64,000 nucleotides of DNA from JAWXTK01 sp044433645 (GCA_044433645.1 JAWXTK010000002.1:1-64000), one strand, 5' to 3'. Positions 35,016 through 44,394 are shown, counted from the stretch's first letter. Program-made: numbers and translations. Notes: generated from the sequence alone by a model not told the origin.

Positions 35016-35846
35016 ATGAAAAAAATAATATTTTCTTTGGCGTTTTTATGTATCTCATTCAGCCTTATGGCTAAAGATATAAACGTAATGCTATTAACTG
35101 GTCACACCGATAAATTTCACGATTGGAAGATAATGTCTGCGCGTGTGAAAGAGATTTTGGATGAAGGCAAAATTTTTAAAACTACGGTGGTGACAGACTA
35201 TCAAAACCCTGATTTTACGGGTTACGACGTGGTTGTTATGAACTTAAATCAAGTTACTTGGAGCGATGATACCAAGAAACGCTTTGAGGATTTTGTGTCT
35301 TCAGGTGGTGGCTTTGTCTCGCTACATGAGACTGACAATGCCTTCCCCGAATGGGAGGAGTTTAATAAGATGATAGGCCTAGGAGGTTGGGGAGGTAGAA
35401 CCCACGAACATGGTGATAATCACTACTTTAAAGACGGTAAATTTGTGACAGTTAACACTCCTGGTAAAGCTGGTAAACACGGTCGTAGAGGCAATTTTGA
35501 GATTATAGTCCATGAGCCTAATCACCCTATAATGAAGGGTTTACCCAAGAAATGGATTCATAAAAATGACGAACTTTACGGTAATTTAGTTGGTCGTAAT
35601 TTTGAAAATCTTACGGTTTTGGCATCAGGTTATTCTGATCTAGCCACACGAGGCACAGGCAAACAAGAACCTTTACTAATGGTGATAAACTACGGCAAAG
35701 GGAGGGTTTTCCACACAACGCTTGGTCACACGGGCAAAGGTTTTAGCGAGGCCGTCAGTGCAAACGAAGACTTTAAAGTTACTCTACTAAGAGGAGCAGA
35801 ATGGGTTGCAACGGGCAAAGTCAAGCAGAAAATAACATTTAAGTAA
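35016..35846 (+). CDS. Exported ThuA-like protein
   Basis: This 276-residue protein has a signal peptide (IIFSLAFLCISFSLMAK) and a ThuA-like (class I glutamine amidotransferase-like) domain with VMLLTGHTDKFHDWK, TGYDVVVMNLN, GGGFVSLHETDNAFPEW and GRVFHTTLGHTG. ThuA-type proteins are linked to trehalose/disaccharide use and 3-keto-sugar pathways. It is the last gene of the esterase/DUF1080/ThuA operon, 11 bp after copy 2, and is closed by a terminator. Confidence 0.84.
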   Translation: MKKIIFSLAFLCISFSLMAKDINVMLLTGHTDKFHDWKIMSARVKEILDEGKIFKTTVVTDYQNPDFTGYDVVVMNLNQVTWSDDTKKRFEDFVSSGGGFVSLHETDNAFPEWEEFNKMIGLGGWGGRTHEHGDNHYFKDGKFVTVNTPGKAGKHGRRGNFEIIVHEPNHPIMKGLPKKWIHKNDELYGNLVGRNFENLTVLASGYSDLATRGTGKQEPLLMVINYGKGRVFHTTLGHTGKGFSEAVSANEDFKVTLLRGAEWVATGKVKQKITFK

Positions 35847-35852
35847 GAGTGT

Positions 35853-35887
35853 AAAAAAAGCGTCTAATTTCTTAGACGCTTTTTTTT
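35853..35887. terminator. Bidirectional rho-independent terminator
   Basis: A7-GCGTCTAA-TTTC-TTAGACGC-T8 forms a perfect 8-bp stem flanked by A and T runs. It ends both the ThuA-like gene (plus) and thrC (minus). Confidence 0.9.
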
Positions 35888-35894
35888 GTACTTA

Positions 35895-37199
35895 TTATAT
35901 AGAAAGTAGATATTCTTTAAAATCTTCAAACTCTTTACTCATCTCGATTGAGAGTTTTTTTCCAGACATGAATTTCTCTAAAGTCTCTGGGATTGTGATT
36001 TTCTCGCCTATGATAGGCTCAACTGTGTCTAGGAATTTAGCAGGGTGGGCTGTCTCTAAGAAAATACCGACCTCGCCTTCTTTGATAGAATCCTTAAGTG
36101 CTAAGTAGCCACAAGCACCGTGAGGATCAAGTAGATATCCTGTGTTTTTATACACAGAGTTGATGCACTCTTTGATTTGATCGTCAGTGTAGGCTGATGC
36201 TGAAATATTGGCTTTAATTGCTTCCCACGAGTTTTTATACAAATCTAGAATACGCGCAAAGTTGCTAGGATCACCTACGTCCATGGCATTTGCAATGGTG
36301 GTAACCGATGCGCGAGGAGAGTAAATTCCTGTTTTGATGTACTCTAAGAATATATCGTTCATGTTGTTAGCTGCGATAAATCTTGACACTGGTAAGCCCA
36401 TTACCTGACCAAAAAGAGCAGATGTGATGTTGCCAAAATTGCCACTAGGCACACAGAAAACAACTTTTTTATCTTCGCCCTGCAATTTGCGTTTGATTTG
36501 AGCGAAGGCCTCAAAATAATAAAACATTTGTGGTAAGAAACGCGCAACGTTAATTGAATTTGCCGATGTAAGAGTCATTTTTGAAGTCAACTCCTGGTTT
36601 GCAAATGCAGTTTTAACCAAACGTTGGCAGTCGTCGAAAGTGCCGTCTACCTCGATAGCAGTGATGTTTTGACCAAGAGTAGTAAATTGCTTTTCTTGTA
36701 TTTCACTAACCTTGCCTTTAGGGTAAAGTATCACAACGTCTATGCCTTCAACGCCCAAAAATCCGTTAGCCACAGCACTCCCAGTATCGCCCGATGTAGC
36801 TACAAGGACAGTGATTTTATCACTATGCTCGCCCACAAAGTGAGAAAGCATACGAGCCATAAATCTACCACCTACGTCTTTAAAGGCAGCTGTTGGCCCA
36901 TGAAATAACTCTAATGAATAAATATTTGGCTCAACTTCAACTATAGGAGTTGGGAAACTCAAAGTATCGCAAACTATCTTATTAAGTTCCTCTTTTGAGA
37001 TGTCCTCGCCAAAAAGTGATGATGCTACATTGCAAGCGATTTCATGAAAAGAATATTTGTCCATGTTAGCTATGAAGTCAGCATCCAGAGCTTTGATTTG
37101 CTCAGGCATATAAAGCCCTTTGTCTGGCGCAAGTCCTTTAACCACAGCATCTTCCAGAGATGCAAGAGGCGAATTGCCGTTTGTGCTATAATATTTCAT
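35895..37199 (-). CDS. thrC: Threonine synthase
   Basis: This 434-residue PLP enzyme makes L-threonine from O-phosphohomoserine. The PLP lysine is Lys107 in GPTAAFKDVGGRF, and VATSGDTGSAVA and LGVEGIDVVILYPKGKVS follow as in ThrC. The opening MKYYSTNGNSPLASLEDAV is typical of bacterial ThrC. It is 4 bp downstream of the apgM-like gene and is the last gene of the thrA operon. Confidence 0.95.
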   Translation of the reverse strand: MKYYSTNGNSPLASLEDAVVKGLAPDKGLYMPEQIKALDADFIANMDKYSFHEIACNVASSLFGEDISKEELNKIVCDTLSFPTPIVEVEPNIYSLELFHGPTAAFKDVGGRFMARMLSHFVGEHSDKITVLVATSGDTGSAVANGFLGVEGIDVVILYPKGKVSEIQEKQFTTLGQNITAIEVDGTFDDCQRLVKTAFANQELTSKMTLTSANSINVARFLPQMFYYFEAFAQIKRKLQGEDKKVVFCVPSGNFGNITSALFGQVMGLPVSRFIAANNMNDIFLEYIKTGIYSPRASVTTIANAMDVGDPSNFARILDLYKNSWEAIKANISASAYTDDQIKECINSVYKNTGYLLDPHGACGYLALKDSIKEGEVGIFLETAHPAKFLDTVEPIIGEKITIPETLEKFMSGKKLSIEMSKEFEDFKEYLLSI

Positions 37200-37203
37200 T
37201 TTG

Positions 37204-38412
37204 TTATTTAATTATTAATTTATCCATAAATTCATCGCCTTTTATCTCGCCATAAACTCCTTTACTAGCTGAAAACTCGTCGTATTTTTCTACGCTATCA
37301 GCCTCAAGAGTTGGGTTGTATATAATAAAAGGCACAGCTTCGCGGCTGTGAGTTTTAAGTTCGCATGGAGTAGGGTGATCAGGCAAAATTGCGATAGTCA
37401 CTTGCTCGTCCATTTGCTCGGTGGCCTTAAAAATTGGCTCTACGGCACGTTTATCAAGGTATTCTATAGTTTTAATTTTAAGCTGTTCGTCGCCCTCGTG
37501 ACCAGCCTCGTCGCTAGCCTCGATGTGCAAGAAAACAAAATCGTGTCGTTTAAGTGCATCTATCGCTGCTTGAGCCTTGCCCTCGTAGTTTGTGTCGTAA
37601 AGTCCTGTTGCGCCCTCCACGTCTATAGATTCTAGGCCTGCGTAAATTCCTATGCCCTTAATCAAATCAACGGCTGATATTACAGCGCCACTTTTTAGTC
37701 CATATTTTTCTAGTAAAGTAGGCATAGTTGGACGGTAGCCTGGCGACCACATCCATATAGAGTTTGCTGGGCATTTACCCTCAGCAACACGTTTTAGGTT
37801 AACAGGATGCTCTTTTAAAAGTTCTTGAGATTTAACAATCAACTCATTAAGTAGAGCGCAAGTTTGCTCAGCCTCAGGAGTTTCAGCTACTGGTAAATAT
37901 TTTGCAGCCTTTTGTCCTGGAACATCATGAGGAGGTGTGCAGTTGATGTATTTTACCCCACCTTTTACTTTAAGTAAGTGGCGATAAGATACACCAGGAT
38001 AGAAAGTTACAATATCGTTTCCTAGTTTTTCTTCTAGGTATTCCATTAACTCGCGAGCCTCTTCAGTTGATATGTGACCTGCTGAGTGATTTTTAATGTT
38101 TTCGTCCTCGATAGTAATTAAATTACAACGCATAACCATCTCGCTCTCAAGCACATCAACACCCATACTCGCAGCCTCTAGCGAGCCACGTCCCTCAAAA
38201 ACTTGATCTAAATCATAGCCCAAAACAGAAAGATTAGCTATCTCACTCCCTGGCAGGTAATTCTCTGGCACAGTGTGAAATAGACCATTTCTACCCATCT
38301 TGCTAAGGAAGTCAATAGTAGGTATGTTTGCCACTTCGAGTGGAGTCTTATTTCCTAAAGATTCTTGTCTGTGATCGGCCATACCGTCACCAAGAATTAT
38401 AATGTATTTCAT
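37204..38412 (-). CDS. ApgM-like alkaline-phosphatase-superfamily enzyme (probable homoserine kinase)
   Basis: This 402-residue enzyme is of the alkaline-phosphatase superfamily, of the archaeal-type cofactor-independent phosphoglycerate mutase group. Metal ligands can be seen in ILGDGMAD (4-11), VFLHIEASDEAGHEGD and LPDHPTP. The position between thrA and thrC, with no ThrB homologue here, supports the long-standing proposal that this subgroup is a homoserine kinase replacement. It is 3 bp from thrA and 4 bp from thrC. A glycolytic role is the alternative. Confidence 0.85.
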   Translation of the reverse strand: MKYIIILGDGMADHRQESLGNKTPLEVANIPTIDFLSKMGRNGLFHTVPENYLPGSEIANLSVLGYDLDQVFEGRGSLEAASMGVDVLESEMVMRCNLITIEDENIKNHSAGHISTEEARELMEYLEEKLGNDIVTFYPGVSYRHLLKVKGGVKYINCTPPHDVPGQKAAKYLPVAETPEAEQTCALLNELIVKSQELLKEHPVNLKRVAEGKCPANSIWMWSPGYRPTMPTLLEKYGLKSGAVISAVDLIKGIGIYAGLESIDVEGATGLYDTNYEGKAQAAIDALKRHDFVFLHIEASDEAGHEGDEQLKIKTIEYLDKRAVEPIFKATEQMDEQVTIAILPDHPTPCELKTHSREAVPFIIYNPTLEADSVEKYDEFSASKGVYGEIKGDEFMDKLIIK

Positions 38413-38415
38413 AGT

Positions 38416-40851
38416 TTATCTAATATTTGCAATGCTAATTATGTCGGCAAATACACCTGCTGCTGTTACGCTAGCGCCGGCGCCATAGCCTTTAATTTGC
38501 ATAGGATATTCTTTATAACGTTCTGTTGTTAAAGAGATTACGTTGTTGCTACCAGCAAGTTCATAGAAAGGACTATTGCTCTCTACCTCGCGAAGTGCAA
38601 CCTCGCCTTTGCCATTATCAAGCGTAGCGATAAATCTTAGTCTACGGCCAGCTTTCTCAACCTCAGCGCGTTTTTGCTCAAATTCTGCATCTAACTTAGA
38701 AATATTCGCCCAAAACTCATCAACGCTACCTTTGAAGAACTCAGAAGGGATGAACAGATTTTTTACAACATCCTCTTGCTCCAGTGCATAGCCTGCCTCA
38801 CGAGCTAGAATCACCAATTTACGGATAACGTCCTGGCCACTAAGGTCAATTCTAGGATCTGGCTCAGCATAACCTGCCTCTTTAGCCATCATAATTGCCT
38901 TACTCATAGGTATTTCGCTACTCATTTCATTGAAAATGTAGTTCAAAGTACCCGACACAACAGCTTCGATTTTCAGGATTTTATCACCACTATTTATAAG
39001 GTCGCTGATAGTGTTTATAATAGGTAGGCCAGCCCCTACGTTAGTTTCAAACAAGAATTTGATACCACGTTTACGAGCAATAGCTTTTAGCTCAAGATAA
39101 GTTTCATACTCTGAAGATGCTGCAATTTTATTAGCTGCTACAACAGATACATTGCTCTCTAACAGACTTTTATATACTTTTGCAACGTCTGCGCTCGCTG
39201 TACAATCCACAAAAACAGAGTTGAAAATATTGATATTTTTAATCTCTTGCGCAAAAATCTCAGGCGAAGAAACATTCTCACTCTTGTCTAATTGCTCTTT
39301 GATAGTTGACAAATCCAAGCCTTCTTTGTTAAGAATAAATCGTTTAGAATTTGTGATTCCCACAACATTTATCTTCAAAGAGTTTTCTTTCAACAGTTTT
39401 GGTTGTTGCATTTTGATTTGGTCAAGTAAATTGCTACCCACAAGACCACTACCTGCTACAAAGATATTAAGTACTTGATAATCAGATAAGAAGAATGAAT
39501 CATGAATGACATTCATAGTCTTAGGTAGATTATCCAGCGCAATCACAAAAGAAATATTAGTCTCCGAAGCACCCTGAGCACACGCAATGACATTGATACC
39601 ATTGCGACCCAAAGTTCCAAACAATTTACCAGCTATGCCAGGTGTGTGTTTCATGTTTTCGCCCACGATAGCTACGGTTGCAAGATTCATCTCTTTTTTG
39701 ATGTTGTTAATCTCACCCATGGTCATTTCCTGAGCAAATTCCTCGCTTAGAACTTCTATTGCTAGGTCGGCGTCTGAGTTTTTAACACCTATAGATGTGG
39801 TATTTTCAGATGATGCCTGCGATACGAAGAACACGCTAATACCAACCTTAGCCAAAATCTTGAAAATACGGTAATTAACACCTATAACTCCCACCATACC
39901 AAGGCCTTGCACTGTAATAAGGCAAGTGTCGTTGATAGAAGAAATACCTTTGATAGCTTTGTGTTTATCGTTGGTTAACTTCTTAGTAATTAGTGTTCCC
40001 TTAGCCTCTTGGTTAAAGGTATTTTTGATGACAATAGGAATATCTTTGTGATAAACAGGGAAAATCGTAGGAGGATAAACCACCTTAGCTCCAAAGTTGC
40101 AAAGTTCCATAGCCTCTACAAAGCTCAGTCTTTCAATAACATAGGCATTGCTAATAACCCTAGGGTCGGCAGTCATAAACCCGTCAACGTCTGTCCATAT
40201 CTCAAGTATAGATGCGTTTAGCGTAGCTGCTAGGATTGCTGCTGTGTAATCGCTACCTCCACGGCCTAAGTTAGTTATATCGTCACTCTCGCTATCGCTA
40301 GCAATAAAACCAGGTGCTACGGTGATAGGTGCAATCTTAGTAAAAGCTTTTTTAACCAACTCCTCGGTAGTTTCCATGTCTAAGATGCATTTTGAGAAAT
40401 GATACTTAGTTTTGATGAATTCTCTAGAATCTACGTGAACTGCTCCCTGGATAACAGCTGCTACAATGACAGAAGAAAGTCTTTCGCCATAGCTCACTAT
40501 CGTAGCCAAAGTCTTGTCAGACAAATCTTTAATAAGGAAAATGCCGTTTAAGATATTAGTTAGCTCATCAAATTTGCTGGTTATAATGTTCGTTATATTT
40601 TCCCACTTTTCACATGGAACTACCTCTTTGATTAGTTCCCTGTGACGCTCTATCATTAGTGATAGTTCATTTTTGTAGCTTTCATCGCCCGTGGTAGCCT
40701 TGTTAGCGCTCAATAATAGTTGATCGGTTATGCCCGAAAGCGCCGACACTACTACAATTACTTCTTCTTTAGACGAACTAACAGCTTCACATACTTTGCG
40801 AATACCATTTGCAGAACCTACGGATGTTCCGCCAAATTTCATTACCTTCAT
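38416..40851 (-). CDS. thrA: Bifunctional aspartate kinase / homoserine dehydrogenase
   Basis: This 811-residue fusion is the first enzyme of the threonine operon. The N-terminal aspartokinase (MKFGGTSVGSA; LGRGGSDYTAAILA) is followed by ACT regulatory domains (about 315-460) and a homoserine dehydrogenase (NAD site VAGSGLVGSNLLDQ at about 463, VSGTLNYIFNEM and AKEAGYAEPDPR later). It catalyses steps 1 and 3 of the aspartate pathway and is probably feedback-inhibited by threonine through the ACT domains. No leader-peptide attenuator was seen upstream. Confidence 0.96.
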   Translation of the reverse strand: MKVMKFGGTSVGSANGIRKVCEAVSSSKEEVIVVVSALSGITDQLLLSANKATTGDESYKNELSLMIERHRELIKEVVPCEKWENITNIITSKFDELTNILNGIFLIKDLSDKTLATIVSYGERLSSVIVAAVIQGAVHVDSREFIKTKYHFSKCILDMETTEELVKKAFTKIAPITVAPGFIASDSESDDITNLGRGGSDYTAAILAATLNASILEIWTDVDGFMTADPRVISNAYVIERLSFVEAMELCNFGAKVVYPPTIFPVYHKDIPIVIKNTFNQEAKGTLITKKLTNDKHKAIKGISSINDTCLITVQGLGMVGVIGVNYRIFKILAKVGISVFFVSQASSENTTSIGVKNSDADLAIEVLSEEFAQEMTMGEINNIKKEMNLATVAIVGENMKHTPGIAGKLFGTLGRNGINVIACAQGASETNISFVIALDNLPKTMNVIHDSFFLSDYQVLNIFVAGSGLVGSNLLDQIKMQQPKLLKENSLKINVVGITNSKRFILNKEGLDLSTIKEQLDKSENVSSPEIFAQEIKNINIFNSVFVDCTASADVAKVYKSLLESNVSVVAANKIAASSEYETYLELKAIARKRGIKFLFETNVGAGLPIINTISDLINSGDKILKIEAVVSGTLNYIFNEMSSEIPMSKAIMMAKEAGYAEPDPRIDLSGQDVIRKLVILAREAGYALEQEDVVKNLFIPSEFFKGSVDEFWANISKLDAEFEQKRAEVEKAGRRLRFIATLDNGKGEVALREVESNSPFYELAGSNNVISLTTERYKEYPMQIKGYGAGASVTAAGVFADIISIANIR

Positions 40852-40875
40852 AAGTTTTTCTTATCTTAATTAAAG

Positions 40876-40894
40876 TGCAATTTTACGATTTTTT
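40876..40894 (-). promoter_or_regulatory. Promoter-like element of thrA, shared with plsC
   Basis: The minus strand has AAAAAATCGTAAAATTGCA, with TAAAATTG as a near -7 box 27 nt from the start. The same 19 nt occurs upstream of plsC at 57555-57573. Confidence 0.45.
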
Positions 40895-40949
40895 CGCCTA
40901 ATTTCCTAATATTTACCCCTAGATAGTATAAAAAACTCAGATGTTTTTT

Positions 40950-40957
40950 TAACTTTG
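40950..40957 (+). promoter_or_regulatory. Probable -7 box for the DUF5606 gene
   Basis: TAACTTTG fits TAnnTTTG 31 nt before the start. No TTG is found at the -33 position. Confidence 0.5.
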
Positions 40958-40988
40958 CGACTGAATATTTAAAAATTATACGAAAAAT

Positions 40989-41414
40989 ATGGAATTAAGA
41001 GACATTCTTTCAATCGCAGGTCAGCCTGGTTTATACAAATTTGTTGCTCAAAGCAATCACGGAATCATCGTAGAATCTCTAGCCGAGGGCAAACGTTCTA
41101 ACGTGTCGGGTTCTGCTAAAGTTAGCTCTATGGGCGAAATTGCTATTTTTACTGAAGGCGAGGATATTCCTTTGTCACAAGTTTTTGAAAATATCTTCAC
41201 TCACACTTCTGGCGCTGAGGCTATCAGCCACAAATCAACAAACGACGAGCTAAAAGCCTTCTTTGCAGCTGTATTACCAGAATACGACAAAGAAAGAGTG
41301 CACGTATCAGATATCAAAAAAGTAGTTCAGTGGTATAACATCTTGATTAACAATGGTTTCACTGAGTTTAAAATAGAAGACACTGAGGCTGAGCAAGAGC
41401 AAACAGCCGAGTAA
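40989..41414 (+). CDS. DUF5606 protein
   Basis: This 141-residue cytosolic protein matches the Bacteroidota DUF5606 family from the start (MELRDILSIAGQPGLYKFV) with SKVSSMGEIAIFTEG-like strands and a charged tail rich in Glu. Its function is unknown; the SH3-like N-terminal part may bind a partner. It is monocistronic, with its own -7 box and a 2-bp gap to the convergent selD stop. Confidence 0.85.
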   Translation: MELRDILSIAGQPGLYKFVAQSNHGIIVESLAEGKRSNVSGSAKVSSMGEIAIFTEGEDIPLSQVFENIFTHTSGAEAISHKSTNDELKAFFAAVLPEYDKERVHVSDIKKVVQWYNILINNGFTEFKIEDTEAEQEQTAE

Positions 41415-41416
41415 TT

Positions 41417-42463
41417 TTACTTTAAAATTATAGCCTTATTTGTTTTAGGAATAATCTTTCCTATAATTCTAGAATAAGGATATTTATCATCTTTGAGTAG
41501 GTCGGCTAGGGCAGCATCTGCCTTGGCCTCATCTACACACATCAAAAGCCCACCAGAGGTTTGGGCATCACACAACAACATTTTTAATTCAGTAGTTACA
41601 TTGCTGTTAATTAATATGTTATCCTTTGTAAATTCTAAGTTTTTAAACGCAGCACCTGGTATACAGCCACTCTCCAACAAGTCCATAACTTGGGGTAGAG
41701 TAGGTATGTTTTGGCAGTCTAATTCAACGCTTACGCCCGATGCATCAGATAATTTCATTAGGTGACCCATTAGCCCAAACCCTGTGACGTCGGTGGCGCA
41801 TTTTACATCATATTTTTGCATCACCTCGGCGCCCTTATCGTTTAATAATTTCATCTGTTCTATGGCCTCGCGATAAGCATCATGGTTTGCTAGTTTCATT
41901 CTTTGAGCTGCAACTAACACGCCACTTCCTAGTGCTTTGGTTAGTATAAGTACTTGACCCCCAATAGCTTTATCATTTGAGATGACTTTGTCAGGATGAA
42001 CTTCACCCACTACTGCAAGTCCATATTTTGGTGTCTCATCGTCTATTGTGTGACCTCCCATGGTAAATGCTTTGGCCTCATTGATTTTACTTTGTCCACC
42101 TGCGATAATATCGCGCAAAACCTCGAGTGGGAATCTCTTTGCTGGGAACATATTAAGATTCAGAGCCAACAAAGGTTTGCCACCCATGGCATAAACATCG
42201 CTCAGAGAGTTTGCCGCAGCAATTTCGCCAAATTCGTAGGCATCAGAGCAGATAGGGGGGAAGAAATCTGTAGTTACTATCAGTGCACGCTCATCATCAA
42301 GTTTGTAAACCCCTGCATCGTCATGCGTAGAAATATCTACTATAATATTTTCGCAAGTTGGGATAGGAATTTTGCTTAGTAGAGCAGATAATTCACCTGC
42401 TGGTATCTTAGCCGAACAACCTCCGTATTCTACCGTTTGTAGTAAATCAAATTCTTTAGTCAT
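41417..42463 (-). CDS. selD: Selenide, water dikinase
   Basis: This 348-residue enzyme makes selenophosphate from selenide and ATP. The catalytic pair is Cys16 and Lys19 in GGCSAKI; E. coli has Cys17 and Lys20 in GCGCK. There is no selenocysteine at this position. VTDVTGFGLMGHL and ILTKALGSGVL are typical. It overlaps the DUF3343 gene by 8 nt and ends the selenium operon. In this window its only visible user is MnmH. Confidence 0.93.
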   Translation of the reverse strand: MTKEFDLLQTVEYGGCSAKIPAGELSALLSKIPIPTCENIIVDISTHDDAGVYKLDDERALIVTTDFFPPICSDAYEFGEIAAANSLSDVYAMGGKPLLALNLNMFPAKRFPLEVLRDIIAGGQSKINEAKAFTMGGHTIDDETPKYGLAVVGEVHPDKVISNDKAIGGQVLILTKALGSGVLVAAQRMKLANHDAYREAIEQMKLLNDKGAEVMQKYDVKCATDVTGFGLMGHLMKLSDASGVSVELDCQNIPTLPQVMDLLESGCIPGAAFKNLEFTKDNILINSNVTTELKMLLCDAQTSGGLLMCVDEAKADAALADLLKDDKYPYSRIIGKIIPKTNKAIILK

Positions 42464-42668
42464 TATATATTGTAACTTTTATATTATTTTCCTCTATTAA
42501 TTCTTTTACTTTATCAGCCTCAGCGCTTAATAATCTTAGGCACATTCCACACTCCGATGATATGTGTTTTGGTACGGGTATAACTCTGGTATTTAGGTTG
42601 TTATCCCTGCATACCTTATCTGCTTTTATTGCTTCGCGCGCTGATTTAAAAACTGCTATACTGTACAT
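42456..42668 (-). CDS. DUF3343 protein, putative selenium/sulfur carrier
   Basis: This 70-residue protein of the DUF3343 family has a Cys40-Gly-Met-Cys43 motif after HISSEC. It overlaps both neighbours, by 13 nt with the NifS-like gene and by 8 nt with selD, so production is coupled. The motif and its place between the lyase and SelD suggest handing selenium or persulfide to SelD; this is inference. Confidence 0.82.
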   Translation of the reverse strand: MYSIAVFKSAREAIKADKVCRDNNLNTRVIPVPKHISSECGMCLRLLSAEADKVKELIEENNIKVTIYND

Positions 42669-43774
42669 ATTTTAATTATAGCTGAGAGTAAATATTTTAA
42701 ATCCTGCTGAGTGTGTGAGGGCGATAATGAGATTCTAACTGTGCCACTAGGGAAGGTGTTTAGGCTCTTGTGAGCTAGGGGAGAGCAGTGCAAACCCTGT
42801 CTGGTTTCGATGTTGAAATCGTAGAATAGGCTCTCGCAAAAACTTGCTGTTGATATGCTGTTATGAGTTAATGAGAACACTTCTCCTTGAGTATTTTTAT
42901 TTTCGTAATTATCACTTATATAAATGTTTAAATCATTTATATCAAGTAATGATTGAATTAAATTATTAAAATCTTCTCTTGTGTGTTTTCTCTCTAATGG
43001 ATGCTCTAATGCTGTCAAAAGCGATACTATTCCAACCAGATTTGGTGTACCAGCCTCAAATCTATCAGGTAGAACGTCGGGCATAAAATAGCTGTCAGAT
43101 GCCGAACCTGTGCCTCCTTGTATTAATTCCTTTAAATTTTTGGGCTCTTTAGCATAAAATCCACCTATACCGTTCACGCCACCGAGTCCCTTGTGGCCTG
43201 TAAATATGCAAAAATCTAAGTCCCAATCCGTGATTTTAACCTCGATGTAACCAGCTGATTGAGTGGCATCTAGCATAATTTTTAGGCCTCTTTCTTTAGC
43301 CCATTTGGATATGGAATCCATGTCTTGGATTAATCCATTTACGTTGCTTTGATGATTGATTATAACAAGTGCAACATCCTTAGTGTCAATACCTTGAAGT
43401 AATATCTTCCCCTTTTTATCACATGGCAAAACGCTGTACTCAACACCTATTTCTGTGAGTGGTCGCATAATAGCGTTGTGCTCTAGGGGTGAGACGAGGA
43501 TTTTGTCACCCTCTTTAAAATCTATGCCTTTAAGTATTGTGTTTGCACCCTCGGTTGCATTTTTTGTGAAAAAAATATTTTCGCCTGAGTCAGCACTTAA
43601 TTTTTGAGCTAGTAAATCACGCGTTTGCTCGGCTATCATAATAGCCTCTGCCACCCTAGGGTAGGATGCGCGCGAGTAAGTGCCACCACAATTATTTATG
43701 TAGTCAGCAATCGCCTCGCTAACCTGTTTAGGTTTTGGAAATGAGGTACTTGCATTGTCAAAATAGAGGTTCAT
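42656..43774 (-). CDS. NifS-like cysteine desulfurase / selenocysteine lyase
   Basis: This 372-residue class V aminotransferase-fold enzyme carries PLP Lys195 in TGHKGLGG and nucleophilic Cys330 in GLHCSPLAHKSL. It matches the NifS-like cysteine desulfurase family found in selenium gene clusters. It should release S or Se from (seleno)cysteine. It overlaps yedF by 1 nt (TAATG) and the DUF3343 gene by 13 nt, which indicates a role in selenium supply. Confidence 0.87.
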   Translation of the reverse strand: MNLYFDNASTSFPKPKQVSEAIADYINNCGGTYSRASYPRVAEAIMIAEQTRDLLAQKLSADSGENIFFTKNATEGANTILKGIDFKEGDKILVSPLEHNAIMRPLTEIGVEYSVLPCDKKGKILLQGIDTKDVALVIINHQSNVNGLIQDMDSISKWAKERGLKIMLDATQSAGYIEVKITDWDLDFCIFTGHKGLGGVNGIGGFYAKEPKNLKELIQGGTGSASDSYFMPDVLPDRFEAGTPNLVGIVSLLTALEHPLERKHTREDFNNLIQSLLDINDLNIYISDNYENKNTQGEVFSLTHNSISTASFCESLFYDFNIETRQGLHCSPLAHKSLNTFPSGTVRISLSPSHTQQDLKYLLSAIIKICTV

Positions 43775-44391
43775 TATGGGTATGCTATAAAATCTGACTC
43801 TGACATTTTTGTGCTAATCACATACATATTGCTGATTTTTCCTACCTTAATTTGAGCCTTTACATCGTAAAAATCTACACAAGTGCCGCAAACGATGATT
43901 TCTACGCCTTTAGCTGTAAGTTCAGCAAGGCTATCAGCCGTGTCCATTCCCTTGGTAGCTAGTTTTACGCCCTCGTTATACAAAATTATCGTCTTTGGTT
44001 TTTTCTCTAATTCCTGCAAAGAATTAATGTAGGCACGCATTAAAATCGCGCCCAATTTCTCGTCACCTTCGCCCATGGTTGTGCTTTTAATAACCACTGT
44101 GTAGTTGTTTTTTTGAGGCACAGGACAGCTTGGCTCTTGAGTGAAAATAGGGTTTGCTTTGATTTGCTCAGCAGATTTTCCAATAGAGAAAACTATCTGG
44201 TGGACGTTATTTTCAAACGTATATTGCGTCTCAAAACCTAGCTCTGAAATATAGTCCATTAAGTTGCACTTAGCCGTGTCGTTATCTGACAAAACCTCTA
44301 TGATATCACCCTCACAGGCTGCTGAAATAGCTTTTTTAGTCATTATTAGTGGCAAAGGACAAAGCTCACCACGCGCGTCTACTCTTATCAT
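43774..44391 (-). CDS. yedF: YedF-type selenium/sulfur transfer protein
   Basis: This 205-residue protein has an N-terminal TusA-like domain with Cys11-Pro-Leu-Pro in RGELCPLPL and a C-terminal DsrE-like domain with VCGTCVDFY, the usual YedF layout in selenium clusters. It probably carries persulfide or perselenide between the lyase and SelD/MnmH. It is 3 nt after mnmH. Confidence 0.87.
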   Translation of the reverse strand: MIRVDARGELCPLPLIMTKKAISAACEGDIIEVLSDNDTAKCNLMDYISELGFETQYTFENNVHQIVFSIGKSAEQIKANPIFTQEPSCPVPQKNNYTVVIKSTTMGEGDEKLGAILMRAYINSLQELEKKPKTIILYNEGVKLATKGMDTADSLAELTAKGVEIIVCGTCVDFYDVKAQIKVGKISNMYVISTKMSESDFIAYP

Positions 44392-44394
44392 TTT

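Noticed and set aside
40852..40988. A threonine/isoleucine leader-peptide attenuator before thrA
   Set aside because: No Thr/Ile-rich leader frame and no stem-loop followed by a T run can be found in the 137 bp.
41417..42463. Selenocysteine-containing SelD
   Set aside because: The active-site position is a normal Cys codon and no in-frame TGA is present in the gene.
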